From: Planctomycetaceae bacterium
GTDB lineage: Bacteria; Planctomycetota; Planctomycetia; Pirellulales; Pirellulaceae
Length of the DNA: 64,000 nucleotides
NCBI GenBank assembly: GCA_020638975.1
Contig: JACKHN010000012.1
Coordinates: 124,001 to 188,000 of the forward strand
Direction: 5' to 3'
Shown here: positions 1 to 7,774 of the stretch, in pieces
Numbering within the stretch: position 1 is the stretch's first letter
Layout: each line of letters starts with the position of its first letter
Translations under genes and position numbers: made by a program
The notes under the pieces: generated by a model
Told to the model about the DNA's origin: nothing
The model's input: the letters and a program-made list of their open reading frames with translations, nothing else
Databases searched by the model: none

Positions 1-864
1 GACGCAAAGCTGAATCGAACAGACATTACCGAAGTGATCCTTGTGGGCGGTGCCACTCGCATGCCGACCGTTGTGCAGCGAGTCACCGAGATCTTTCAAA
101 AGGAGCCTCGATCGCGATTGAATCCCGATGAAGTCGTCGCGCTCGGCGCAGCCGTTCAGGCTGGTCTCGTTACTCGCAACAGCAGCCTGGACGATCTGGT
201 CGTGACAGACGTTTCGCCATTTACGTTGGGAGTCGAGATCTCGAAGCAGATCGGCACCGAGTATCGCGGCGGCTACTTTCTGCCGATCATCAGCCGCAAT
301 ACGACAATCCCCGTCAGCCGAGTCCAGCGACTGTCGACGTTGCACGCGAACCAGACGCAACTGCGAGTCGGCGTGTATCAAGGCGAAGCGCGTCGCACGC
401 AAGACAACCTGCTCCTGGATGACTTCGTCGTCCAGGGAATTCCTCGCGGACCCGCTGGACAGGAAATCGATATCCGGTTCACGTACGACCTGAACGGCGT
501 GCTGGAAGTCGAAGCCACGGTCGTTGAAACGAAGCGAAAAGTCAGCGTCGTGATCACGAAGCATGCGAAAGGCGTGAGCCCCGCGGAGATCGAACGTGCT
601 GTGGCAGCCATGGAGGCGCTGAAGACACATCCGCGCGAAGAGACAGCGAATCGGTTCCTGATCAAACGCGCCGAACGCATGTATCAGGAGTTGTCCGTTT
701 TTCATCGCGATCATCTTGCCGAGTTGCTCGACGGCTTCGAGACAGTACTCGACCTGCAGGATCGTGAAGCCATCGATCGTTACCGCAGCGAAATGGAGAT
801 CTTTCTGAGTCAGTTCGAGTCGCAAGAACCGGCGGGGGACGACGACGATGTCGCCAGCGAATGA
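1..864 (+). CDS. hscC: HscC-type Hsp70 chaperone, C-terminal part (5' end outside window)
   Basis: An open frame runs from the first base without a start, so this is the C-terminal part of an Hsp70. The visible part begins in nucleotide-binding subdomain IIA (the VGGATRMP phosphate-2 loop, then NPDEVVALGAA). The linker region DLVVTDVSPFTLGVEI replaces the DLLLLDVTPLSLG of DnaK, and the substrate-binding beta domain follows (NTTIPVSR, YQGE, RFTYDLNGVLEV). The helical lid is short and ends in an acidic tail with no EEVD-like motif. The linker wording and short lid point to HscC rather than DnaK. The cytoplasmic ATP-driven chaperone should need a J-protein, and the next two genes, overlapping by 17 and 4 nt, are J-like. 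In E. coli, hscC lies near the J-protein genes djlB and djlC, which supports the assignment. Confidence 0.88.
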   Translation, partial: DAKLNRTDITEVILVGGATRMPTVVQRVTEIFQKEPRSRLNPDEVVALGAAVQAGLVTRNSSLDDLVVTDVSPFTLGVEISKQIGTEYRGGYFLPIISRNTTIPVSRVQRLSTLHANQTQLRVGVYQGEARRTQDNLLLDDFVVQGIPRGPAGQEIDIRFTYDLNGVLEVEATVVETKRKVSVVITKHAKGVSPAEIERAVAAMEALKTHPREETANRFLIKRAERMYQELSVFHRDHLAELLDGFETVLDLQDREAIDRYRSEMEIFLSQFESQEPAGDDDDVASE

Positions 865-1918
865 TCGACAACTGGACTGGGCTCGTGAAGAACTTGGCCT
901 GGACGCGACCGCTGGCGAGGCGGAAGCGCGACGAGCGTTCCTGACGCAGGTGGCGGTCGACGAGTTTGTACCAACCGCTGCGAAGCTAGAGGCCTTTTCG
1001 ATTCTTCGTGGTGGCGCACAAGAACCGCTCTCAAGCACGTATCAAGAGGTCGAGCGTTCACGCACGAAGGCGCAGGTCGAGGAATTCGCCGAGCGTATCT
1101 TTTTGTACTCACCAATCGAACGTCGCAAGACGTGGGAGGCACTACGAGCTTGTTCCGCCGATTTGCCTGGAGCCTGGGCGATCTTAGATCGACTGCAACC
1201 GACGTTAGACCTCGATTTTGAACCGCTTCAGCATCAGGAAGATTTGCGAGCGCTTACTGATCATCTCCGCGAACTATTCACGCTGCCTCCCGTGAAGCGA
1301 GCGGAACGAAGATCCGCAATCATCGAATCTTGCCAGCAGGATTCGCGAAAGTGGGAACGCGCGGCGCAGAACATGGCCTCGAAGCATTCGAATGTCGCTG
1401 CGTTGGACTCGCGGCTTATCGAGCAACTATCAACCTGGACGCGTTCCGAGAAGGTCATGCGAAAGCCACCTCGAGTGAAGGCGCCGCCTAGTATTAAGAT
1501 CACAAAGAAGTCTTGGACAGAGGACGTATCACAACATCCCTGGGTGATCGTGGTCGTACTTATCGTCCTCGCAAACGTCGGACGTCTGGCGACAACAAAC
1601 TCGCTCAATCAGTCGTCCAGGCCAGCCTCCTCGACTCATCAAAAGCCTTCGCCCGCACGCGACGGGGCTCGCATTACGGAAGACGTGTTGAATCGCCTGA
1701 AAGAAATGCAATCACGAATCGACACGCCGGAGGACGAGGGCGGTATCCAATTGGCTCCGTCGAATGTTGACATCCCATCGGAGGGCGCGGATGTCGACCA
1801 AAGACTAGAGGAACTAGACGGACAAGGGCAAAACCCACCGAACGCTCAGTATTTCGACCCACAGCCTCAAGTGTCGGAGAGTGTTCAAGATGCTTCAACA
1901 GGAGTAACCACTCCGTGA
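848..1918 (+). CDS. Degenerate J-like protein with one membrane segment
   Basis: This 356-residue protein has no family I can name firmly. The first 50 residues look like helices I and II of a J-domain (EELGLDATAGEAEARRAFL), but no HPD tripeptide follows. A hydrophobic stretch at about residues 231-250 (WVIVVVLIVLANVG) predicts one transmembrane helix. A polar, acidic, low-complexity C-terminus follows. The ATG lies inside the end of the Hsp70 gene (17-nt overlap) and the stop overlaps the next start as GTGA, so the three genes should be translated together. I infer a membrane-anchored partner or adaptor of the HscC-type chaperone; no catalytic motif is visible. Confidence 0.7.
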   Translation: MSPANDRQLDWAREELGLDATAGEAEARRAFLTQVAVDEFVPTAAKLEAFSILRGGAQEPLSSTYQEVERSRTKAQVEEFAERIFLYSPIERRKTWEALRACSADLPGAWAILDRLQPTLDLDFEPLQHQEDLRALTDHLRELFTLPPVKRAERRSAIIESCQQDSRKWERAAQNMASKHSNVAALDSRLIEQLSTWTRSEKVMRKPPRVKAPPSIKITKKSWTEDVSQHPWVIVVVLIVLANVGRLATTNSLNQSSRPASSTHQKPSPARDGARITEDVLNRLKEMQSRIDTPEDEGGIQLAPSNVDIPSEGADVDQRLEELDGQGQNPPNAQYFDPQPQVSESVQDASTGVTTP

Positions 1919-3291
1919 GCGATCTGCCCGACGATCTGCGGGAATGGCCCGATAACCCTTACGCGTTACTCGGTGTTGACTATTTGGTCGACGAGAGAAC
2001 AGCGCGGAAAGCGTACCTAAAACTGATCCGCCGATTCAAGCCAGACCATTATCCTGATCACTTCCAGCGGATTCGTGAAGCGTACGACAGCGTGCTCGGG
2101 CAGCTGTCGTATCGTGCGATGGTCGAGAGTCGCGACGAGTATCGAGATTACCATTCCGATGACGCCGCCATTCGACAGTTGGAGCAACTCGCCCCTTCGA
2201 ACGCAATCCACGACGACGCATGGCAAGACGCCGTGGAAGGACGTGAACGCGATGCCTACAGTAAACTTGTACGAATCTTTCAACGCGGCGAATCCGTCCC
2301 CGAAGCCTGCCTGCGACTGTATTGGTTGCTCAAAGTCGCTCCCGAACTGGACACTTCGACAAGCCCCAGTCACTGGCTTGCGGAAGGGCTTATCGCGACG
2401 AAGTTGACCGGTCCGATGTACGAGTTGTACGAACGCGAACTCGCCGCGTCGCCGGAAGAGGGGATATCGTCACGGTGTACGAAGCTGCTGGAAGTCGAAG
2501 CCGAACACGGTCGTTTGTACGATTTCATCCAAACCCGCTGGCGAGCGTGCGATCGACTCAGAGACTACATTCGAATTACCGACGATCTCAAACTGTTCAA
2601 AGAGCGTCTGGCTCTTCAACATGAGTCATTTTGGAATCGCTTGCTGCTGCTTGCCGCCAATCATCTGGCTTGGGGTGACGAGCACGCACTCCGCCACTTC
2701 GGGCACATCAAACAGACGCTCACTCAGTCGCGATACCTCCACTACGAACTTGATTACGAACTCGACCGGCTGGATTTACTCATCGAGATCACGCAGCGCG
2801 CCGATGCATTGCGTTACGTGGTTGAAGTTCCGTATGTCTATGTTGAACTCATCGAACAGTCTTGGACCCAGTCTCACGATCGCTACGAACCTACTTTTGA
2901 GCGCGTCGTAGCGACGATCGCGAGTGACCCTGAGCGTGGCATGCGACACCTCGATCACTTGAAGCAAGTCAACCAAGCGGCAGCCGCATACCTCGTCGAA
3001 CTGATCCGATCGCACCAACGCATCGATTTTTATTCCGATAGCACGGCGGCGGAGCGTGCCAAGAGAGCAGCCAAACGTTTCATCTATGGCTTAAAAAAGC
3101 CGACCTACGACGCCGCTCGCTCTTCGTTGTTGCAAGCTTCTCTTGCCGAAGCCATTAGCCCGGAACTGCTGGCCCGTTTTGCCGACGAACTCCTTGGAAA
3201 CCGCAATCATACCGCTTGGTGGACGGCTGCTGCAAACTCGGACCTGGGGATGCAGGGTGCCTATCATGCCTGCCGCCTAGTCTGGGGTTAA
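1915..3291 (+). CDS. J-domain protein with KPD in place of HPD
   Basis: The 458-residue protein starts at GTG 1915, overlapping the upstream TGA by four bases. Residues 14-62 form a J-domain: NPYALLGV, an AYLKLIRRF helix, then KPDHYPDHFQRIREAYDSVL. The usual HPD is KPD here. The histidine of HPD is needed for ATPase stimulation in classical DnaJ proteins, so either HscC-type chaperones use a different contact or this is a binding-only cochaperone. The rest is a long, probably helical region rich in Tyr, Arg and Asp, without zinc fingers or a DnaJ C-terminal domain, so it is not a general DnaJ. Its likely partner is the HscC-type Hsp70 encoded upstream. Confidence 0.8.
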   Translation: MSDLPDDLREWPDNPYALLGVDYLVDERTARKAYLKLIRRFKPDHYPDHFQRIREAYDSVLGQLSYRAMVESRDEYRDYHSDDAAIRQLEQLAPSNAIHDDAWQDAVEGRERDAYSKLVRIFQRGESVPEACLRLYWLLKVAPELDTSTSPSHWLAEGLIATKLTGPMYELYERELAASPEEGISSRCTKLLEVEAEHGRLYDFIQTRWRACDRLRDYIRITDDLKLFKERLALQHESFWNRLLLLAANHLAWGDEHALRHFGHIKQTLTQSRYLHYELDYELDRLDLLIEITQRADALRYVVEVPYVYVELIEQSWTQSHDRYEPTFERVVATIASDPERGMRHLDHLKQVNQAAAAYLVELIRSHQRIDFYSDSTAAERAKRAAKRFIYGLKKPTYDAARSSLLQASLAEAISPELLARFADELLGNRNHTAWWTAAANSDLGMQGAYHACRLVWG

Positions 3292-3315
3292 ACCGCTTTC
3301 CAACCAGGAGCTACC

Positions 3316-4893
3316 GTGACCTACGACGGAATTATCCTTGGAACCGGGCACAACAGCCTCGTCTTGCAAGCCTATGCTGGACGTGCGGGCCTCAAGACAC
3401 TTTCGATCGATCGCGGCGAAGAGGCTGGCGGTGGTTTGTCGACGATCGAACATCCCGCCGGCTCCGGCTTTCGTCACAATATTCATTCGTTCTTTCACCG
3501 CGGGCTGACCCAGTTACCTTGGTATCGCGATTTGGAGTTGGCTCGGCACGGGGCGAGCTACATGCAGCCCGATCTGAACGTCGCGATGCTGTGTCGCGAT
3601 GGGCGTTCGTTGCAGTGGTGGAATGACTTCGACAAGACGATCGCATCCGTCGCGAGCTTTAACGAGCGAGATGCCGCAACGCTGCAACGATGGCGAGACG
3701 CCTTTCGACCGATCGTTCAATACATCCTCATTCCTGAATCCCACTCGCCACCACTGCCACCTGCCGAGCGTCAACGAAAGCTTGAACAGTCGGCGGACGG
3801 TCGATTGTTGCTCGATACCAGTCGACTCTCGCCGCTGGAGTTCGTGCAACGGGAGTTCGAAGATCCTGCTGTGCAGGCAGGGATGCTGTTCTTCAACGGC
3901 CTGCGTGAAGTCGATTTACGTCAGCCCGGATTCGGTCATCACATCCCAGCACTATTGGCCAGCGATGCGATGGCGCAAATGTGCGTCGGCGGCTCGAAAC
4001 AACTCGCGATTGCCTTGACCCAAGCGATACGCGAGTCCGGTGGCGAGATGCGGCTTGGAACTTCGCTGCAACGAATCGTTGTCGAAAATGGACGAGCTGT
4101 CGCGATTGAAACCGCTGATGGCGAACGGATCGAGGCGAAACACTTCATTGCTTCGGGGCTCAACCCCCAACAAACGTTTCTCGATTTGATCGATCCCGAG
4201 CACCTTCCGGCCGAGTGGCGAGCGAAGGTGCGCGACTTTCAATACAACTTGCTGGCACCGCTGTTTGGCTTGAATCTCAATTTGCGAGAAGCTCCCCGGT
4301 ACAAAGACGCTGCAGCGAACGAAGCCTTGATGGTGATTCTTGGCCTAGACCACGTGGATCAGTTTTCTAACATCGTCGCACACCACGAAGCGGGCACCAT
4401 TCCGCCGACGGTGATGTGGGGCGCCTGTCCGACGCAGTTCGATGCAACTCAGGCTCCCGCCAATTGCCATACAGCGTTTATGTGGGAGAAGCTGCCTTAC
4501 GCTCTACACGGTAATCCCGATAATTGGGACGCAGTCAAGGAACAACATGGTGCTGAGATGCTTCAGCTCTGGTCTCAATTCGCACCGAATGTGATAAAAG
4601 CTACGATCGAATCGTTCACACGCAGTCCGCTCGACACCGAAAGAATGCTTCCGAATATGCGGGGCGGAGACTTGCTGGTTGGCGCGTTCGCGAACGATCA
4701 AGTTGGATATCACCGACCATTTCCCGGCGCGGGCTACTATCGCGGCCACTTGCCCGGACTTTACTTGTGCGGATCATGTTGCCACCCGGGAGGTAACATC
4801 ACCGGACTTCCCGGTTACAATTGTTCGCAGGTGTTGTTGAACGATCTTGGTATCGCTACACGTTGGATGCCCCAAGAAAGCGGGAACCACTAA
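3316..4893 (+). CDS. FAD-dependent phytoene desaturase / PYROXD2-like oxidoreductase
   Basis: A 525-residue flavoprotein. The dinucleotide-binding motif is at the extreme N-terminus (GIILGTGHNSLVLQAYAGRAG, with a basic/acidic strand end IDRGEEAGG). The C-terminus carries the CrtI/amine-oxidase FAD motif LPGLYLCGSCCHPGGNITG. Start is GTG 3316, with AGGAG at 3306-3310 as ribosome binding site. The family covers carotenoid desaturases and isomerases and PYROXD2-type proteins. No other carotenoid gene lies nearby, so the substrate cannot be named. The stop codon lies inside the left arm of a palindromic repeat (4882-4985), so the last codons overlap that element. Confidence 0.88.
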   Translation: MTYDGIILGTGHNSLVLQAYAGRAGLKTLSIDRGEEAGGGLSTIEHPAGSGFRHNIHSFFHRGLTQLPWYRDLELARHGASYMQPDLNVAMLCRDGRSLQWWNDFDKTIASVASFNERDAATLQRWRDAFRPIVQYILIPESHSPPLPPAERQRKLEQSADGRLLLDTSRLSPLEFVQREFEDPAVQAGMLFFNGLREVDLRQPGFGHHIPALLASDAMAQMCVGGSKQLAIALTQAIRESGGEMRLGTSLQRIVVENGRAVAIETADGERIEAKHFIASGLNPQQTFLDLIDPEHLPAEWRAKVRDFQYNLLAPLFGLNLNLREAPRYKDAAANEALMVILGLDHVDQFSNIVAHHEAGTIPPTVMWGACPTQFDATQAPANCHTAFMWEKLPYALHGNPDNWDAVKEQHGAEMLQLWSQFAPNVIKATIESFTRSPLDTERMLPNMRGGDLLVGAFANDQVGYHRPFPGAGYYRGHLPGLYLCGSCCHPGGNITGLPGYNCSQVLLNDLGIATRWMPQESGNH

Positions 4894-4985
4894 TGGACTC
4901 TTACGAACACTAATGGGAAGAAGCAGAGAAGTTTGCGGCCGAAGTTAAAGCTATTAGTGTCAGTTAGTGTGCATTAGTGGTTTCC
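4882..4985. repeat. 104-bp imperfect palindrome rich in ACTAATG-like heptamers
   Basis: The 35-bp arms (4882-4916 and 4951-4985) pair at 28 of 35 positions. Each arm contains the sequence CACTAATG and a second ACACTAAT. The left arm covers the last codons and stop of the oxidoreductase gene. The core word is close to the heptamer repeated eleven times at 17169-17245. It could fold in the transcript as a stem between the oxidoreductase and DUF1805 genes. No transposase or direct repeat flanks it. Confidence 0.7.
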
Positions 4986-5018
4986 AGACAAATGCAGCCC
5001 ATCGAACAAGGTGAACCC

Positions 5019-5366
5019 ATGAACGACTCACTACCACAAACCATTTCACGCCCCATCCAATTCAAGAACGGCTGCGCGATTGGCATCAGCAACCGGTGGC
5101 ACAAGGGGCAATACTGTTCGATCCTGACCGAGGCCGGCATCGTCGGCTGCGGCATCTACGACATCAAAACCGCGGGCGAGTTTGGCCAAGCAGTCGCGAT
5201 CGCCAAGGGCACTCCCGCGGATCCATTGGTCGACCCCGAAGACCTGTTCGAAGCCAAGATTGTCGATGCGACTCCCAAAGCAAAGGATCTCGGAATCGAA
5301 ATCGGGATGAGCGGCCACGATGCCGTCGAACTTCTACTCGCAGCGAGCAAGCGTAACGCTGAGTAA
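5019..5366 (+). CDS. DUF1805 domain protein (YunC-like)
   Basis: The protein has 115 residues, and almost all of it is one DUF1805 domain: a basic N-terminal strand followed by KGQYCSILTEAGIVGCGIYD and a C-terminal helix (GHDAVELLLAAS). The ATG at 5019 is preferred because AAGGTGA sits just upstream; an upstream in-frame start at 4977 would place the palindrome's right arm in the protein. DUF1805 includes B. subtilis YunC; its biochemical role is unknown to me. The gene is separated from the next by a strong hairpin with a T-run. Confidence 0.85.
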   Translation: MNDSLPQTISRPIQFKNGCAIGISNRWHKGQYCSILTEAGIVGCGIYDIKTAGEFGQAVAIAKGTPADPLVDPEDLFEAKIVDATPKAKDLGIEIGMSGHDAVELLLAASKRNAE

Positions 5367-5377
5367 TGGCAAAAACA

Positions 5378-5431
5378 TGTCGGGGCAAAAAGAAATTCCC
5401 CGTCTTAGTTTTTTTGCCCCTACATTTTTTT
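5378..5431 (+). terminator. Hairpin plus T-run after the DUF1805 gene (also looks like a palindromic repeat)
   Basis: Arms 5378-5391 (TGTCGGGGCAAAAA) and 5411-5424 (TTTTTGCCCCTACA) pair at 13 of 14 positions, and seven T residues follow at 5425-5431. This has the form of an intrinsic terminator for the plus-strand gene ending at 5366. The A-rich/T-rich inner arms and symmetrical TGT/ACA ends also fit a dispersed palindromic repeat. A competing inner pairing (CGGGG with CCCCG) exists. Confidence 0.6.
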
Positions 5432-5472
5432 ACCTACTCCCTCCTGCACCTTCCTCCACGGAGACAAGTCAG

Positions 5473-6528
5473 TTGTCCGATAACCAAACGTCAGCAATAG
5501 ACCTCTCAACGACCGATCCGACGCCGATCTTCGAGCATTTCCGCGGCAGCTATGGCACCGAGTTGCTGACCGCTGCCGTGGCACACTTCAACGTCTTTGG
5601 AGTGCTGGCCAATCAACCCAAGTCGTTCGATGACTTTCGTAACGCATTGGGCCTCGCCGAACGTCCCGCGGTCGTGATGGTGACCGCATTGCGAGCAATG
5701 GGGCTCGTCACCAAGAACGATGACAGACGACTGAGACTAACGGCATTGGCAGCGGAACACCTTTCCCCAGGTGCGGCGTTTGAGGTCAGCGACTACATCG
5801 GACTCGCCGCGATGAGCCCTGGCGTTTTGGAGATTGCCGAACGGTTGCGGACTAATCAACCCGCCGATGTCAGCGGTGACGGTGGCGCAGCGTTTATCTT
5901 TCGCCAGGGTATTAAGTCTGCGATGGACCAAGAGAACCTCGCGCGACATTTTACGTTGGCACTAGCGGGGCGAGCCAAGAACGTTGCTCCGGTACTGGCG
6001 GACCGACTGCCGATGGATGGCGTGAATCAGTTGCTCGACGTAGGTGGCGGGACCGGGATATATAGCATCGCCATGCTGCAAAAGCATCCGAAACTTCGTG
6101 CGATCGTGTTGGACCATGCCGAGGTTTTGAAAGTTGCGGCAGAAATGGCAGAAAACTATGGCGTCGCCGATCGACTTGAACTTCGCGAGGGAGACATGTT
6201 CTCCGATTCGCTACCAACCGATTGCGAAGCCATCCTGTTATCAAACATCCTTCATGATTGGGACGTGCCTCAATGTCAGCAACTTGTCGAACGTTGTGCT
6301 GCCGCGTTACCAGCTGGCGGTCGGCTTGTGATTCATGACGTCTTCCTCAACGACGAGCTTGATGGGCCGCTGCCAATCGCTCTCTATTCAGCGGCTTTAT
6401 TCACGCTGACTGAAGGGCGAGCGTACAGCCAAGCGGAGTATCGCGGTTGGCTCACAGAGGCAGGGCTGACGCCAGGCGAGATGCTTCCCACGCTCATTCA
6501 TTGCGGAGTCCTCGCCGGAGGGAAGTAA
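5473..6528 (+). CDS. SAM-dependent O-methyltransferase (acetylserotonin/plant type)
   Basis: From TTG 5473 the protein is 351 residues, the usual size for this family. The N-terminal winged-helix dimerisation domain (FEHFRGSYGTELLTAAVAHFNVFGVL) is followed by the SAM-binding motif LLDVGGGTGIYSIA and ILHDWD, whose His is the catalytic base in this family. The open frame extends upstream to 5320, but that stretch overlaps the DUF1805 gene and encodes the hairpin repeat, so it is probably not translated. GGAG at 5460-5463 gives the TTG a good ribosome binding site. The substrate is probably a small hydroxylated molecule; nothing nearby identifies it. Confidence 0.85.
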   Translation: MSDNQTSAIDLSTTDPTPIFEHFRGSYGTELLTAAVAHFNVFGVLANQPKSFDDFRNALGLAERPAVVMVTALRAMGLVTKNDDRRLRLTALAAEHLSPGAAFEVSDYIGLAAMSPGVLEIAERLRTNQPADVSGDGGAAFIFRQGIKSAMDQENLARHFTLALAGRAKNVAPVLADRLPMDGVNQLLDVGGGTGIYSIAMLQKHPKLRAIVLDHAEVLKVAAEMAENYGVADRLELREGDMFSDSLPTDCEAILLSNILHDWDVPQCQQLVERCAAALPAGGRLVIHDVFLNDELDGPLPIALYSAALFTLTEGRAYSQAEYRGWLTEAGLTPGEMLPTLIHCGVLAGGK

Positions 6529-6616
6529 GGCGGCGTTGTACTGCCCGACTACTTGCGAGATCGGTTACACTGAATGAGCCTTCCAATGGATCTCGCCTCC
6601 CGCTCGTATACCATCC

Positions 6617-7774
6617 ATGACGCCTCGGTTCTTGATCTCTCTGTTGCTCATTGCAGTTGCCTCTTCGCCAGCTAACGCGGAAGGAGAATGGGAGATCACG
6701 CGCGACAGCGAGCAAGCACTCGAACGAGGCTTGGAATGGTTGGCCAAGAACCAAGGACGCGATGGAAACTGGTCGTCGAACGACGTGGGACTCGTTAGTC
6801 TCGGCGCGTTGGCATTCCTGGCAAATGGGCATGCTCCGGGGCGAGGCAAGTATGGCGAAGTTGTTCAGGCGGCGCTCGACTATTCCATCGACAATGCCAA
6901 GCCGACGGGGTTATTGAACGTCTCGAATTCACAACGCGATATGTACAACCACGGCTTGGCGACCTTCGTGCTCGGGCAGGCGTATGGCATGACGACCACA
7001 CGTGATCGCCGATTGCACACGACGCTGGATCGCGCCTTGCGATTGCTGCAAGATACACAATGCGGCGACGGCGGTTGGGACTATCGGGCGCGACGACTTG
7101 GCCGGGGGCATGATTTGAGCTTGGTCGTCATGCAAGCAAAGGCGTTGCGGAGCGCGTCGGATAGCGGATTGGACGTGCCGCCGGAAGTGATCGAAGCGGC
7201 CATCAATTCTGTTCGTGAACACTACTGGCCCAAGCATGGCGACCGATCGGCCCCCGAAGCGCAGTTGCAAGTCGGCCCCGGTCAATTTGCCTACAGCAAG
7301 GGTGGCGGAGGCGAAACGATTGCGATGGCTGCAGCCGGAGTCGTGTGCCTGCAAGAGTTTGGCCAGTACGATGATTGGCGAATCGGCAAGAACATGGACG
7401 TCATTCAGGCCGCGATCAGAGAACTGCCGGAAGCTCGCCGCAACGGCACACTGCCTTTCGACGCGTACACGCTTTATTACGTAGGCCAAGCGCTCTACCA
7501 AGCCGGCGGCCCAGCGTGGGGCGAGCACTACATTACCTTGCGAGACTATCTTGTTCTTTCGCAAATGCTCGCCCCTGGTGATGACGCGGTGCACGGTTCG
7601 TGGCGGGACAACGGTGCCAATGGCGGCGGCAAAGTCGGCGGAAAACCGGGCGATCTATTCGGAACGGCAGTTGGTTGCTTTGTGCTCGCGATGCCCAATC
7701 GATATCTGCCGATCCTGCAGGAAGGCGAGCAGCCTGTTTCGTCCAAGCGTTCTTCGCAAGAGGTACCGCGATGA
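6617..7774 (+). CDS. Secreted alpha/alpha-toroid (prenyltransferase/squalene cyclase-like repeat) protein
   Basis: A 385-residue protein with a signal peptide (about residues 1-21, cleaved after ANA). It contains several toroid repeats with GxW-type turns (DGNWSSNDVGLVSLGALAFLANG, QCGDGGWDYR, HGSWRDNGANGG). The repeats resemble those of squalene-hopene cyclases and prenyltransferases, but the DxDD cyclase acid is not visible and the protein is exported, so a binding or scaffold role is more likely than terpene cyclisation. It is the first gene of a tightly coupled operon; its stop overlaps the next start as ATGA. Confidence 0.85.
   Translation: MTPRFLISLLLIAVASSPANAEGEWEITRDSEQALERGLEWLAKNQGRDGNWSSNDVGLVSLGALAFLANGHAPGRGKYGEVVQAALDYSIDNAKPTGLLNVSNSQRDMYNHGLATFVLGQAYGMTTTRDRRLHTTLDRALRLLQDTQCGDGGWDYRARRLGRGHDLSLVVMQAKALRSASDSGLDVPPEVIEAAINSVREHYWPKHGDRSAPEAQLQVGPGQFAYSKGGGGETIAMAAAGVVCLQEFGQYDDWRIGKNMDVIQAAIRELPEARRNGTLPFDAYTLYYVGQALYQAGGPAWGEHYITLRDYLVLSQMLAPGDDAVHGSWRDNGANGGGKVGGKPGDLFGTAVGCFVLAMPNRYLPILQEGEQPVSSKRSSQEVPR

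Noticed and set aside
6929..7594. 221-residue open frame on the minus strand
   Set aside because: Shadow of the toroid-repeat gene; no recognisable domain.
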